Origin: Sva-07 sp963715825
GTDB taxonomy: Bacteria > Actinomycetota > Acidimicrobiia > Acidimicrobiales > Ilumatobacteraceae
Direction: 5' to 3'
DNA length: 64,000 bases
Assembly: GCA_963715825.1 (NCBI GenBank)
Contig: CAVQSI010000013.1
Location: forward strand, 1 to 64,000
Position 1 is the first letter of the stretch, and the number at the start of each line of letters is the position of its first letter. The notes under the pieces are model-generated. The model worked only from the letters and a program-made list of their open reading frames with translations, did not search any database and was not told where the DNA came from. The position numbers and the translations under genes are program-made. This document shows positions 37,159 to 45,302 of the stretch, in pieces.

Positions 37159-37931
37159 GGCACCGTCACCGACTCGCCGGGTTGCAGCAGGTGGAGATGG
37201 CTGGACAGATCGGCATCGGCGAGCGCGGCGGCGAACTGGTCGGGCGGTGTCTCGAACCACGGGGGGAGTTGACGACGTCCATCTTCGGGAGCGTAGGTCC
37301 CCCAGTGGATCGGCACGACGATGCCGGGCCGGATCAACCCCGTCGCGGTTGCCGCTCGGGTCGGGTCGAGGTGGCCGACCCCCAGCGACGACCCCCACCC
37401 CCAGATCGGCAAGAGGGCGACGTCGATGTCGTCGAGCGCGGCCATCCCGGCGAACAGGTCGGTGTCGCCCGGGAAGTAGACGCGACGTCGTTCGTCGCCT
37501 TGTGGGCCGCTGACGACGTAGCCGACCGGAGGAGCGGACACCCGGCTGTGTGGCCCGCGACCGTGCTTGTGGGCTGCGGGAACGACCTCGGCGGTGACGA
37601 GCGGGCCGTCGAGGTGCACGGTGTCGCCGACGCGCACCTCGGTGACGTCGTCGAAACCTGCGGCGTGCAGCAGTCGGCCGGTACCGAACGGTGTGATGAA
37701 GCGGGTGTTCGGGTGGACGTTGCGCAGCGACGGGAGGTGGAGGTGATCGAGGTGCGCGTGAGAGAGCAGGACCGTGTCGACGTCGGCGACATCGGGCGTC
37801 GGCAGCTCTCGGCGTCGGCGGAGGTGGGCGACGCGCCGGGTCAGCAGCGGATCGGTCAGGATGCGGTGGCCGCCGACCTCGATCAGCGCGGTGGCATGGC
37901 CGACCCACTGGACCCGCATCTGTTGCTGCAC
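37155..37931 (-). CDS. MBL-fold hydrolase, UlaG/NAPE-PLD-like
   Basis: A 258-residue metallo-beta-lactamase of the UlaG/NAPE-PLD-like branch acting on phosphodiesters, lactones or acyl-ethanolamine-like lipids. Seen: WVGHATALIEVGGHRILTDP, the zinc motif LLSHAHLDHLHLPSL, PAAHKHGRGP, VYFPGDTDLF and PIHWGTYAP. All ligands are intact. The open frame reaches GTG 37940, but the TAGCGT box at 37944-37939 would overlap that codon; GTG 37931 lies 7 nt after the box and gives VQQQMRVQWVGHA, so it is preferred. Coupled to the downstream lipoprotein gene. Confidence 0.8.
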   Translation of the reverse strand: MQQQMRVQWVGHATALIEVGGHRILTDPLLTRRVAHLRRRRELPTPDVADVDTVLLSHAHLDHLHLPSLRNVHPNTRFITPFGTGRLLHAAGFDDVTEVRVGDTVHLDGPLVTAEVVPAAHKHGRGPHSRVSAPPVGYVVSGPQGDERRRVYFPGDTDLFAGMAALDDIDVALLPIWGWGSSLGVGHLDPTRAATATGLIRPGIVVPIHWGTYAPEDGRRQLPPWFETPPDQFAAALADADLSSHLHLLQPGESVTVP

Positions 37932-37938
37932 GACCTCC

Positions 37939-37944
37939 ACGCTA
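37939..37944 (-). promoter_or_regulatory. Leaderless -10 box of the UlaG-like MBL gene
   Basis: Minus-strand TAGCGT lies 7 nt before GTG 37931 and overlaps the alternative GTG 37940, deciding the start. Confidence 0.45.
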
Positions 37945-37950
37945 GGCCAC

Positions 37951-38007
37951 TCACGTTTGTGTGCGGATTCGGACGACCCGTTCCAGCCAGAATGCTGCGC
38001 AAACGTG
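37951..38007 (-). terminator. Stop-proximal palindrome, CACGTTTG type
   Basis: CACGTTTG (37952-37959) pairs with CAAACGTG (38000-38007), extended inward by three G-U pairs and one G-C. It lies 3 nt after the plsC-like stop on the minus strand. Its arms match the CACGTTTGCGT palindromes at 41.8-41.9 kb, also just after a stop codon. No U-run follows. Confidence 0.5.
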
Positions 38008-38009
38008 GT

Positions 38010-39008
38010 TCAGCCGAGGTCGGGCCAGCGGCGCTGCTGTCGGCGGCGCAGGCCGGCGGTGCCGAGCTTGCGGCGCTCGGCCAGCGCCCAGTCGCGTCGC
38101 CACCCGGTGTGATCGGGGCCGGTCAGCGGCGGATTGGTGCCGGCGGCCGAGCGCTGTCTGGCGGTCCAGAAGTCGGTGATCGCCTCGTCGCCGAGCATGG
38201 TGACCGCAGCGTCGATGCGGGCGGTGAACCGGCGGGTCGACTCGTCGGGCTCGGGCCGCAACGGTGCGCCGAACACGACCTTGGTGCGGCCCGGCTTGGG
38301 GCGCTTCATGCCCTTGCCGAAGATCGCGCCGGTGCCGTCGATGAACACCGGCACCACCGGAGCGCCGGTGCGTGCCGACAGGTAGGCAGCGCCGCCCTTG
38401 AAGTCCTGGCCCCATCCGTCGGGCGATCGGCCGCCCTCGGGGTAGATCACCAGGCTGTAGCCGTCGTCGATCAGGCCCTTGACCAGGTCGGAGGACTTGC
38501 GGCCCGTGAGTTCACGGTCGATCGGGATCGCATTGAGCGACAGCGCCGACAGCGCCGCCTTCCACTTCTTGTCGAAGAAGTAGTCCGCCGCAGCGGCAAC
38601 GACCAGCTTGTGCCGCCACGCTGCGGGGACCGAGCGGATCATCAGCCCCGTGTCGAGGTGGCTGTGATGGTTCGGTGCGAAGATCACCGCCGGCGGGTCC
38701 TCGAGCGTCGTCAGGTCGGCGAGCCGGTCGGTGCCGACGATCTCCGGTGACGCCAGCACCCGGGCGGCCAGGCGCACCGGGCCCTCGACCATCACGGTGC
38801 GCACCGACGACGCCAACGGGCGCCGAGCCCATTCGGTGTCGTAGTGAGCGCCGAGACCGGAGGCCTCCGGTGGCACCTCGACACCGCGGGGAACGGTCGG
38901 TGCCCGGTACGGGAACCCGAAGTTGCGCAGCGGCATCGTGGCGCGCCGCACCGCGTCCTCGGCGACGCCTGCGGCGCGCTGGGCTCGTTGGAGGTTCCGG
39001 TCGACCAT
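38010..39008 (-). CDS. Lysophospholipid acyltransferase (PlsC-like)
   Basis: A 332-residue membrane-associated acyltransferase. The catalytic motif is FAPNHHSHLDTG (H-x4-D) and the acceptor motif YPEGGRSPDG, with IPVFIDGTGAIFGKG further on. It would esterify a lysophospholipid or other alcohol with an acyl group. N-terminal 80 residues are basic and unique; the C-terminus is Arg-rich. It begins 10 nt after the LarA-like gene and ends a same-strand row of four lipid-related genes, suggesting it acylates the product made by the reductase and its partners. Confidence 0.85.
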   Translation of the reverse strand: MVDRNLQRAQRAAGVAEDAVRRATMPLRNFGFPYRAPTVPRGVEVPPEASGLGAHYDTEWARRPLASSVRTVMVEGPVRLAARVLASPEIVGTDRLADLTTLEDPPAVIFAPNHHSHLDTGLMIRSVPAAWRHKLVVAAAADYFFDKKWKAALSALSLNAIPIDRELTGRKSSDLVKGLIDDGYSLVIYPEGGRSPDGWGQDFKGGAAYLSARTGAPVVPVFIDGTGAIFGKGMKRPKPGRTKVVFGAPLRPEPDESTRRFTARIDAAVTMLGDEAITDFWTARQRSAAGTNPPLTGPDHTGWRRDWALAERRKLGTAGLRRRQQRRWPDLG

Positions 39009-39018
39009 CGAGATCGCC

Positions 39019-40605
39019 CTACTTGACGTCCGCGATCAAGAGTGGCGGCGTCTTGATGTGGGTGATCGTGGGGGAGCGGCCGACGGTGTCGGAGGCGATC
39101 TCGAACGCGTCGTTCATCGTCGACGCCGGCGTGAAGCCGAGCTTGCGGACCGTGGCCGCATCGCCGCCGACGATGATCACCTTGCCGACGTGCTTCATGG
39201 CGTGGCTGCCCCAGTACCACATGTAGAACGGGTGGACACCGTGGTAGGCGTTCGTGGTGCGGTACAGGTGGCGGTACCAGTCGTCCTCGGCGTACTGCTG
39301 CTCCCACTTCTGCGACATCACGTGGGGGTCCTTGGTGTCGGCGAGGACCTCTTCGAAGAAGTCGATGTAGCTCGGGTGGTGCACTGGGTGGAACTCGTTG
39401 GTGGTCGGATGGGTGAGGATCACCACACCGCCCTCACGGACGAGCGGCCTACCGCGGTACAGGTTGAAGAAGTAGCCGAGCCCGGTGCACATCACCAGGA
39501 TCGGGTTCATGATCGAGTGCACGTTGTAGGGGCAGATGTACGGGATGCCCATCGTGAGGATGTCGGTCTGGCCCTCGACCTCGACCAGTTGCTGGTCGTA
39601 CACGTGCTGTGTGGTGACCTTGTGGACCGCCTCGACCTCGCCACACTGGATGCTGGTCATCTGGTGCGGCGCTTCGATGCCGTGGAAGATCTTGCGGGCG
39701 GTGCGCGCCGGCAGCTTCGCCACCGACTTGGCGGTGCCGAGGTAGAGCGCCCGGTCCTTGGCGTTCCACTCCCATTCGCGCTTCGACAGGAACTCGAACG
39801 GTTGCGGGAACGTGTCGGTGTTCAACGTCGTTTCGATCTGGAACACCTTGGGGCCGTGGTCACGCATCACCTTGCCCATCCGCCACGTGCTCTTGTGGAG
39901 CTCGGACGCGTGCTGGTCCATGAACGAGTGCGACGCTTCCATCGTGGTCGGGTTGTGGTGGTGGCGCAGCGAGCGATAGCTGGCGAGGCCCACGGCGGTC
40001 GACTTCCACCCGCCGTCCATGGCGACGAGGTTGATGTTGACGTAGATCAGCAGGTCCGACTCGGCGGCGCGCTTGTTGATCTCGATCTCCTCGCCCTGAT
40101 CGGTGGTGCCGAGGAACGCCAGGTTGTCGGGATCCTCGGCGTCGTGCTGGGTGAGCAGGCCCCGCGGCTCGAACGCGTCGTACACCCGGTCGCCGAGCGC
40201 ATGACGGAGCTCGAACTCGTGCATGCGCCGGTGCAGTGCGAGCGCAGCGACGAGCTGCACGTCGTCGACGCCGGCGTCGGCGGCCATCGTGAGCACCTGC
40301 TCGATGATCCGCTGACGCAGGTCGGGGCGGCGCATCTTCGGCAGCGGCAGGGAGACGTCGTCGAAGGCAATCGTCAGCTTCATGCCGGCGAACAGCAGCG
40401 ACGGCAGCGGGTCCATGTCGATCGGGTTGAGCAGCGAGGTGCGGATCGCGCCGTCGATGTCGTCGATGGCGTCGTGCGGCTCGGGTGCGTAGATGACCCG
40501 CGAGCGGTCGGCGGGCAGCTTCTCGAGCCGGAAGCCCTCGCCGTGCCAGAACAGGGTGGGGGGCGTCGACTTGTCGACGTCGAGAACGAATCCGGGGCGT
40601 GGCAT
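39019..40605 (-). CDS. LarA-like (lactate racemase domain) protein
   Basis: A 528-residue protein related to LarA, the nickel-pincer (NPN) 2-hydroxyacid racemase. The N-terminal half matches: VSLPLPKMRRPDLRQR, ALALHRRMHEFEL (His125, like LarA His108), HDAEDPDNLAFLG, and GGWKSTAVG (Lys201, like the NPN-bound Lys184). HHH at 215-217 fits the nickel His200. The region of LarA His174 reads NINLVAMDGG and has no His, so the chemistry may differ. The C-terminal 200 residues differ from LarA. ATG 40605 overlaps the dehydrogenase stop (TGATG). No NPN-synthesis genes (larB, larC, larE) are in the window. Confidence 0.75.
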   Translation of the reverse strand: MPRPGFVLDVDKSTPPTLFWHGEGFRLEKLPADRSRVIYAPEPHDAIDDIDGAIRTSLLNPIDMDPLPSLLFAGMKLTIAFDDVSLPLPKMRRPDLRQRIIEQVLTMAADAGVDDVQLVAALALHRRMHEFELRHALGDRVYDAFEPRGLLTQHDAEDPDNLAFLGTTDQGEEIEINKRAAESDLLIYVNINLVAMDGGWKSTAVGLASYRSLRHHHNPTTMEASHSFMDQHASELHKSTWRMGKVMRDHGPKVFQIETTLNTDTFPQPFEFLSKREWEWNAKDRALYLGTAKSVAKLPARTARKIFHGIEAPHQMTSIQCGEVEAVHKVTTQHVYDQQLVEVEGQTDILTMGIPYICPYNVHSIMNPILVMCTGLGYFFNLYRGRPLVREGGVVILTHPTTNEFHPVHHPSYIDFFEEVLADTKDPHVMSQKWEQQYAEDDWYRHLYRTTNAYHGVHPFYMWYWGSHAMKHVGKVIIVGGDAATVRKLGFTPASTMNDAFEIASDTVGRSPTITHIKTPPLLIADVK

Positions 40606-41804
40606 CAGGTGTCTTCCTTGCGCAGGTCGAATGCGATCTTGACGGCGCCGCGGCGGCCGGCGGTGGCGGCGTGGGCGATGGCGTCGACGTGGTCGAACAG
40701 GGGATAGGTGGCCGACAGCAGCCGCTCGGCGCGCAGCTCGTTGGCGGTCTCGATGGCGAGGTCGAACGTGCGGACCGTGCGCCCGTCGGGCAGGTGCTCG
40801 GTGCCGTAGGTGTAGGCGCCCTTGAGTTCGGTCTCGCGGTGCCACAGCCCGGTGAGGTCGAGCGTGACGTCGGCCGGCATGCCGAGCAGGACGACGCGCC
40901 CGCGGGGGCGGGTGATGCGGAGGCAGTCGGCGACGGTGGCGCTGGTGCCGACCGCGTCGATCGTGACGTGGGCACCCGACGACAGGTGGTCGCCGACCAT
41001 GTGGCAGCCGGCGGCGCGGCGCACGGCTCGTGGCAGCTCGTCGGGGGCGACGACGACGTCGGCGCCGAACTCCTTCGCGAACTGACGCTGGTGCGGGTAG
41101 CGGGCGCCGGCGATGATGCGCACGTCGGGCACGTAGCGGCGAAGGCCGGCGATCGCCGCGAGGCCCATCGTGCCGGCGCCGAGCACGGCGACGATCGCCG
41201 GTGCGCTCGTGTCCTGGCGGGCGGCGACAGTCGGCGCGGCCAGGAGTGCTGCGTGGATGCCGCCGGCGAACGGCTCGACCAGCACTGCGCGCTCGTCGGG
41301 AACGTCATCGGTGATGCGATGGAGCTGCGACTCGTGGGCGACGAACTCGGGCGCCCAGCCGCCACCGGTCGAACAGCAGAAGCCGGTCTGGATGCCCGGC
41401 TCGAGCGGACCGGTCGCGAGGTGGGCGTAGTCGTCGCCGTCGCCGGGGGCGGCGCTGTCGAACGGGGGAGCGAAGCCGCGGGCCTCGTGGCCGAGCACCG
41501 GTTCGAGGATCACCCGGGTGCCGTCGTCGAGTACGCCGACCACTTCGTGGCCGGGGACGAACGGGAACGACACCCAGTCCTCGAAGTACAGCGATGCGTG
41601 GCCTTCGACCAACGACAGGTCGGAGCCGCAGATGCCGGCGAGCCGGGTGCGGACGCGGTGCCAGCCGTCGCCGGGCAACGCCGGTTCGTCGACCGTGGTG
41701 TATTCGAGCGGGCCGAGTTTGGTCGCCGTGACGGGCGAGATCGCGGAGGCGATGCGCGCCATGCCGAGCTTGCGCACCGACCGCGAAACCTGCAGGGCCT
41801 TCAC
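40605..41804 (-). CDS. Medium-chain alcohol dehydrogenase-like protein
   Basis: A 399-residue MDR-superfamily oxidoreductase. GICGSDLSLVEGHASLYF and FPFVPGHEVVG give the GroES-like domain with the catalytic-zinc Cys and His-Glu; VLGAGTMGLAAIAGLRR is the NAD(P) fold. The usual four-Cys structural zinc site is not evident (only GFCCSTGGGW). It would interconvert an alcohol and an aldehyde or ketone. Translationally coupled to the LarA-like gene and downstream of the acyl reductase-HAD gene, from which it is separated by 148 nt containing paired palindromes. Substrate probably a lipid-derived alcohol, by context only. Confidence 0.8.
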   Translation of the reverse strand: MKALQVSRSVRKLGMARIASAISPVTATKLGPLEYTTVDEPALPGDGWHRVRTRLAGICGSDLSLVEGHASLYFEDWVSFPFVPGHEVVGVLDDGTRVILEPVLGHEARGFAPPFDSAAPGDGDDYAHLATGPLEPGIQTGFCCSTGGGWAPEFVAHESQLHRITDDVPDERAVLVEPFAGGIHAALLAAPTVAARQDTSAPAIVAVLGAGTMGLAAIAGLRRYVPDVRIIAGARYPHQRQFAKEFGADVVVAPDELPRAVRRAAGCHMVGDHLSSGAHVTIDAVGTSATVADCLRITRPRGRVVLLGMPADVTLDLTGLWHRETELKGAYTYGTEHLPDGRTVRTFDLAIETANELRAERLLSATYPLFDHVDAIAHAATAGRRGAVKIAFDLRKEDT

Positions 41805-41819
41805 CCAGCCACCCCCACA

Positions 41820-41947
41820 TTCACGTTTGCGTTGCGGAAGTGGTGGGCCGGGTCACCGGAAACGTCACGCAAACGTGGGTGGACCACCGCGTTCACGTTT
41901 GCGTTGCGGAAGTGGTGGGCCGGGTCACCGGAAACGTCACGCAAACG
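41820..41947 (-). repeat. Two identical 56-bp palindromic repeats in tandem
   Basis: Copies at 41820-41875 and 41892-41947 are identical and 72 bp apart, separated by 16 nt. Each begins TTCACGTTTGCGT and ends with ACGCAAACG, so each folds into a long hairpin (9-bp perfect terminal arms). The pair begins 5 nt after the stop of the acyl reductase-HAD gene on the minus strand. A relative with the same arms is at 37951-38007. Function may be termination or mRNA 3'-end protection. Confidence 0.6.
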
Positions 41948-41952
41948 GGGGG

Positions 41953-44325
41953 TCACGCGCGTGCTCCGAAGCGTTCGTTGCGTTGGCGTTCGGACAGCAG
42001 GGGTCCGATCGGGAGTCGGGGGCGGGGGCCGCCCGGCGCCTTGCTCCAGTGTTCGACGAGCCAGCCGCGTTTGCGGGCGATGGCTGCGAGGCGCGTCTCG
42101 GGGTTGACCGCCACCGGGAATCCGACGGCTTCGAACAGCGGGAGGTCCGACGACGAGTCGGCGTACGCGACGCACTCGTCGAGGTCGAATCCTTCGGCGT
42201 CGCAGTAGTCGGCGAGCACCTGTGCTCGGGCTTCGCCGGTCGGCGGCACCGTGTGCATCTCGCCCGAGTAGGTGTTGTCGGGTTTGATCGACATCTCGGC
42301 GGCGACGATCTCGTCGAACAGTGGCCGCAGCCCCTCGACGTTGAAGCTCAACGCGCCGGTGATCAGGATCGTCCGGTGACCGAGTGCCCGGTGCTGGCGG
42401 ACCCGTCGCATGCCCTCGGGGAACGACTTGGTCATGATGATCTGGCCGAACATCTCGCGGGCGTCGGCGTCGATCTGGTCGACCGGAGCGTCCTCGTAGC
42501 GTCGGTAGAAGTAGCGCAGGAAGTCGCTGCGGTCGGCGCGGTCGAGCTTCAGCAGGCCGGGGCCCTCGGCGAGGGTGCGCAGCGCGTAGCGGATGCGTTC
42601 GGGTGTGTCGAGACGGCGGGTGGCGAGCCACGAATAGCTCTCGACGACGTTCGACGAGATCAGCGTGTTCTCGAGGTCGAAGGCCACGACCTGGCGCTTC
42701 GGGTCGAGTACCTGCTTGCGCAGGCGGGCCATGCGGTCCGTCGACTGCGAGGGGCCAGGCGTGGTCTTGACCCGGGCGTGCTTGACGATCGACGGGAGGT
42801 GGATCTGGGTGATGTAGGTCGGCCAGTCGACCGAGCGCGGGTCGAAGTTGAACGTCGCCTGGTCCGCGTCGTCGAGTTCGCCCCACGTGAGCATCAGGTT
42901 GTCGACCTGGTAGATCGCTTCGCACTCGGTGTACAGCCCGTACAGCTCGACGTAGGTGAGCGCCCGCTCGACCTCGGTGCGCTTCGTCTCGATCTGGGCC
43001 GACCATTCGGCCTGGCGCCCGCGCAGCGGCAGGTTCTGGAGCACCTTCTCGCCGACCGTCAGGATCGTCTTCGCTCGATTCAGCTGGCCCTGCACGCGGC
43101 CGCGGCCGGGGAACCGGAACTCGGGCACGACGATCGGTTGTCCCTTGGCGTCGTAGACCGGGTGCTCGAGGAACCAGCCGCTCACGTTGTCGACGAGCAT
43201 CCGGTACTTCAGCGGGTTGATCCCGCCGGACGCCACCTGGGTGATCGCGGGGGCCCGCTCCGGCCCGAGTGCTGCGACGGCGATGATCGAGGCCACGACG
43301 ATGTCGACGGGGATGACATCGACGGTTCCCTCGGGCACGCCCGGGAACTCGTCGAGCAGACCGCGGGCATAGGAGATCAGGACGGGCTCGGCCATCCGGA
43401 AGCCGCGGATCCAGCCGGGCTTCGGTTCGGCGAGCGCCGACTCGATGATCGACGGGCGGACGATCGACACCGGCACGGGGCCCTTGACGTCGGTGAGTGC
43501 CTGCTCGCCGAGCGCCTTGGTGAAGGCGTAGGCGTCGGGCCAGCCCACGCTGGCGGCGCGGGCGCGGCCGGCTTCGACCAGTTGGTCCTTGACCCACTTC
43601 TCGCGCAGCTGCTCGGTCTTCGAGGCGAGCGCCGGAGCGCCCGCGGCGCCGAGTTCGGTGCGAGCTTCCTTGCGGAAGGTTTCGAGGTGCTCACGGCTGC
43701 GGCTTGCGGCGTCGGCGTCGGATCGCAGCCTGCGGCTGGCCTTCACTTCGTTGCGCCAGTCGATGCCGATGTCGAACGGTCCGTCGCTGACGAGCTTCTC
43801 CGGCGCGTTGCCGCGTCGGTTGCCCGCGACGTAACAGGTCGACACGGCCACGAGATGCGGGGTGATGCCGATGGCGTTGCACAGGTCGGCGATGCGTGAC
43901 GGGCCGAGCAGGTTGATCTCGACGGCCGAGTCGAGTGGCGAGTCGAACGACACCGCGGCGGCGGAGTGGATCACGGTGTCGCAGCTGGCGAAGATCGCGC
44001 GGTCGGTGTCGTTCAGCCCGAGGCCGTCGCGGGTGACGTCGCCGGCGATTGTGGTCACGCGACCGGTGACGGTGGTGAAGTCGACGTCGCGTTCCTTGCA
44101 GTCGGCGCGCAACCGGTCGAACGCGTCGTTCTTGAAGATCTCGCGATCGGTGCGCCGTGCGGCACTGGTTCGCTGGCCGTCGCGCACGAGCAACACGAGC
44201 TCGCAGTCGGGGACCGATCGCAGCAGTCGCTCGACGAGCGCGGTGCCGACGAATCCGGTCGCGCCGGTGATGGCGATCCGTTTCCCCGCGAGCGATTCGG
44301 CGATCACGATTGACTGTTCTAGCAC
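41953..44325 (-). CDS. Fatty-acyl reductase (SDR) fused to HAD-IB domain
   Basis: A 790-residue two-domain enzyme. Residues 10-330 form an extended SDR of the thioester-reductase/fatty-acyl-CoA reductase type: ITGATGFVGTALVERLL, VIHSAAAVSFD and the active site DAYAFTKALGEQ. Residues about 500-790 are a HAD-IB phosphatase-like domain: VVAFDLENTLISSN, where the second Asp of DxD is Glu, LITGALSFNVEGL and AYADSSSDLPLFE. The pair could reduce an acyl thioester and dephosphorylate a lipid intermediate. Start is GTG 44325 (a later GTG at 44307 is possible), 6 nt from a 16-bp palindrome shared with the divergent tetR. Confidence 0.8.
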   Translation of the reverse strand: MLEQSIVIAESLAGKRIAITGATGFVGTALVERLLRSVPDCELVLLVRDGQRTSAARRTDREIFKNDAFDRLRADCKERDVDFTTVTGRVTTIAGDVTRDGLGLNDTDRAIFASCDTVIHSAAAVSFDSPLDSAVEINLLGPSRIADLCNAIGITPHLVAVSTCYVAGNRRGNAPEKLVSDGPFDIGIDWRNEVKASRRLRSDADAASRSREHLETFRKEARTELGAAGAPALASKTEQLREKWVKDQLVEAGRARAASVGWPDAYAFTKALGEQALTDVKGPVPVSIVRPSIIESALAEPKPGWIRGFRMAEPVLISYARGLLDEFPGVPEGTVDVIPVDIVVASIIAVAALGPERAPAITQVASGGINPLKYRMLVDNVSGWFLEHPVYDAKGQPIVVPEFRFPGRGRVQGQLNRAKTILTVGEKVLQNLPLRGRQAEWSAQIETKRTEVERALTYVELYGLYTECEAIYQVDNLMLTWGELDDADQATFNFDPRSVDWPTYITQIHLPSIVKHARVKTTPGPSQSTDRMARLRKQVLDPKRQVVAFDLENTLISSNVVESYSWLATRRLDTPERIRYALRTLAEGPGLLKLDRADRSDFLRYFYRRYEDAPVDQIDADAREMFGQIIMTKSFPEGMRRVRQHRALGHRTILITGALSFNVEGLRPLFDEIVAAEMSIKPDNTYSGEMHTVPPTGEARAQVLADYCDAEGFDLDECVAYADSSSDLPLFEAVGFPVAVNPETRLAAIARKRGWLVEHWSKAPGGPRPRLPIGPLLSERQRNERFGARA

Positions 44326-44330
44326 GATCG

Positions 44331-44346
44331 TCTACCAATTGGTAGA
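44331..44346. promoter_or_regulatory. 16-bp perfect palindrome, TetR operator candidate
   Basis: TCTACCAATTGGTAGA is perfectly symmetric and fills most of the 22-nt gap between the divergent reductase-HAD and TetR genes. TTGACT (44310-44315) lies 17 nt before TACCAA and may be the tetR -35. Binding here would block both start regions, giving autoregulation and control of the lipid genes. Confidence 0.6.
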
Positions 44347-44347
44347 G

Positions 44348-44959
44348 ATGAACGCTGCAGGAGACGTCGGTGCGTCGACGCGGGACCGGATCCTGACCGC
44401 CTCGCTCGACCTCTTCGGGACGCGCGGTGTCGACGCCGTGTCGCTCGACGAGATCGCTCGCACCGTCGGGGTGCGCAAGCAGACGGTGCTGTACTGGTTC
44501 GAGTCGAAGGATTCGCTGGTCGACGAGGTGCTCGGAGTCGCTGCGGCCGAATTGGTGATCGTGATCGATGCGGCACTGCGCGCTGCGCCCGACGATCCGC
44601 TCGATCGGATCGATGCCGTCGTGCGGGCGGTGTTCCGCCCGGCGGTGCGCCGGCCGGCGTTGCTCGGCTTGATCCGCGAGGTCAGCCGACTCGACTCCGA
44701 GACGGCCGAGCGCCTGCGGGCGCGCATCCAATCGCTCGTCGATCGAGCGGTCGGTTACCTCAGCGCCGAGATGGACGCCGGGCGTCTGCGCCGTGGCGAC
44801 CCACGACTGATCGCTGCGTTGGGCTACGCAACACTGACCGGCATCGCAACGGAACCTGAGGCGCTGAGAGCCGTCGGGTGGCAACCCACACCGGCCGGAT
44901 TGCGTCACCTCCGCGACGAGCTGCGCGCCTTCCTGCGCGCCGCGCTCTCGCCGATCTGA
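44348..44959 (+). CDS. TetR family transcriptional regulator
   Basis: A 203-residue repressor. The helix-turn-helix reads VSLDEIARTVGVRKQTVLYWFESKDSLVDEVL, quoted in part: EIARTVGVRKQTVLYWF. The C-terminal ligand-binding half is helical and rich in Ala, Leu and Arg. ATG 44348 begins MNAAGDVGASTRDRI directly after the palindrome; longer upstream frames run into the divergent gene. It most likely represses itself and the reductase-HAD gene, responding to an acyl or acyl-CoA ligand, as many TetR regulators of lipid genes do (inference). Confidence 0.85.
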   Translation: MNAAGDVGASTRDRILTASLDLFGTRGVDAVSLDEIARTVGVRKQTVLYWFESKDSLVDEVLGVAAAELVIVIDAALRAAPDDPLDRIDAVVRAVFRPAVRRPALLGLIREVSRLDSETAERLRARIQSLVDRAVGYLSAEMDAGRLRRGDPRLIAALGYATLTGIATEPEALRAVGWQPTPAGLRHLRDELRAFLRAALSPI

Positions 44960-44977
44960 GGGGTCCGCACTGGTGGC

Positions 44978-45259
44978 TCAGCGGTAGAAGTCGATGACGA
45001 GCGAGACGTCGTCGGACGGCTCGATGTGATGGTGCATCTCCGGTTCGATCACCTGCGACTCGCCAGCGGCGACCGTGCGCCGCTCGCCGGCCGCCTCGGC
45101 AACGAACGTCACGCTGCCGTGGAGGACGCGGAGCACGCCCCACACCGAGGGAGCGAGGTGGTGTTCGGCGAGCAGTCCGGCGGGGAGGTCGGCAACGGTG
45201 AATTCCGGCGTCGATCGGCTGAGGTCCAACCCATCGGGCAATGTCACGGCGTCGAGCAC
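44978..45259 (-). CDS. DUF1971 cupin-like protein
   Basis: A 93-residue small cupin-type protein matching DUF1971, the domain also found fused to TehB tellurite-resistance methyltransferases. It shows LPDGLDLSRSTPEFTVADLP, SVWGVLRVLHGSVTFV and VIEPEMHHHIEPSDDVSLV, ending VIDFYR. Its own activity is unknown; metal-dependent small-molecule binding is plausible from the His cluster. It starts with GTG and is convergent with tetR (18 nt apart). Confidence 0.75.
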   Translation of the reverse strand: MLDAVTLPDGLDLSRSTPEFTVADLPAGLLAEHHLAPSVWGVLRVLHGSVTFVAEAAGERRTVAAGESQVIEPEMHHHIEPSDDVSLVIDFYR

Positions 45260-45302
45260 ACCGATGGTTGTACCAGGCAGGGGCTCGTGGGGCGCAACGG
45301 CT

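Noticed and set aside
41820..41947. CRISPR-like direct repeats
   Set aside because: Only two copies, 56 bp and palindromic, with a 16-nt gap that is no spacer, and no cas genes.
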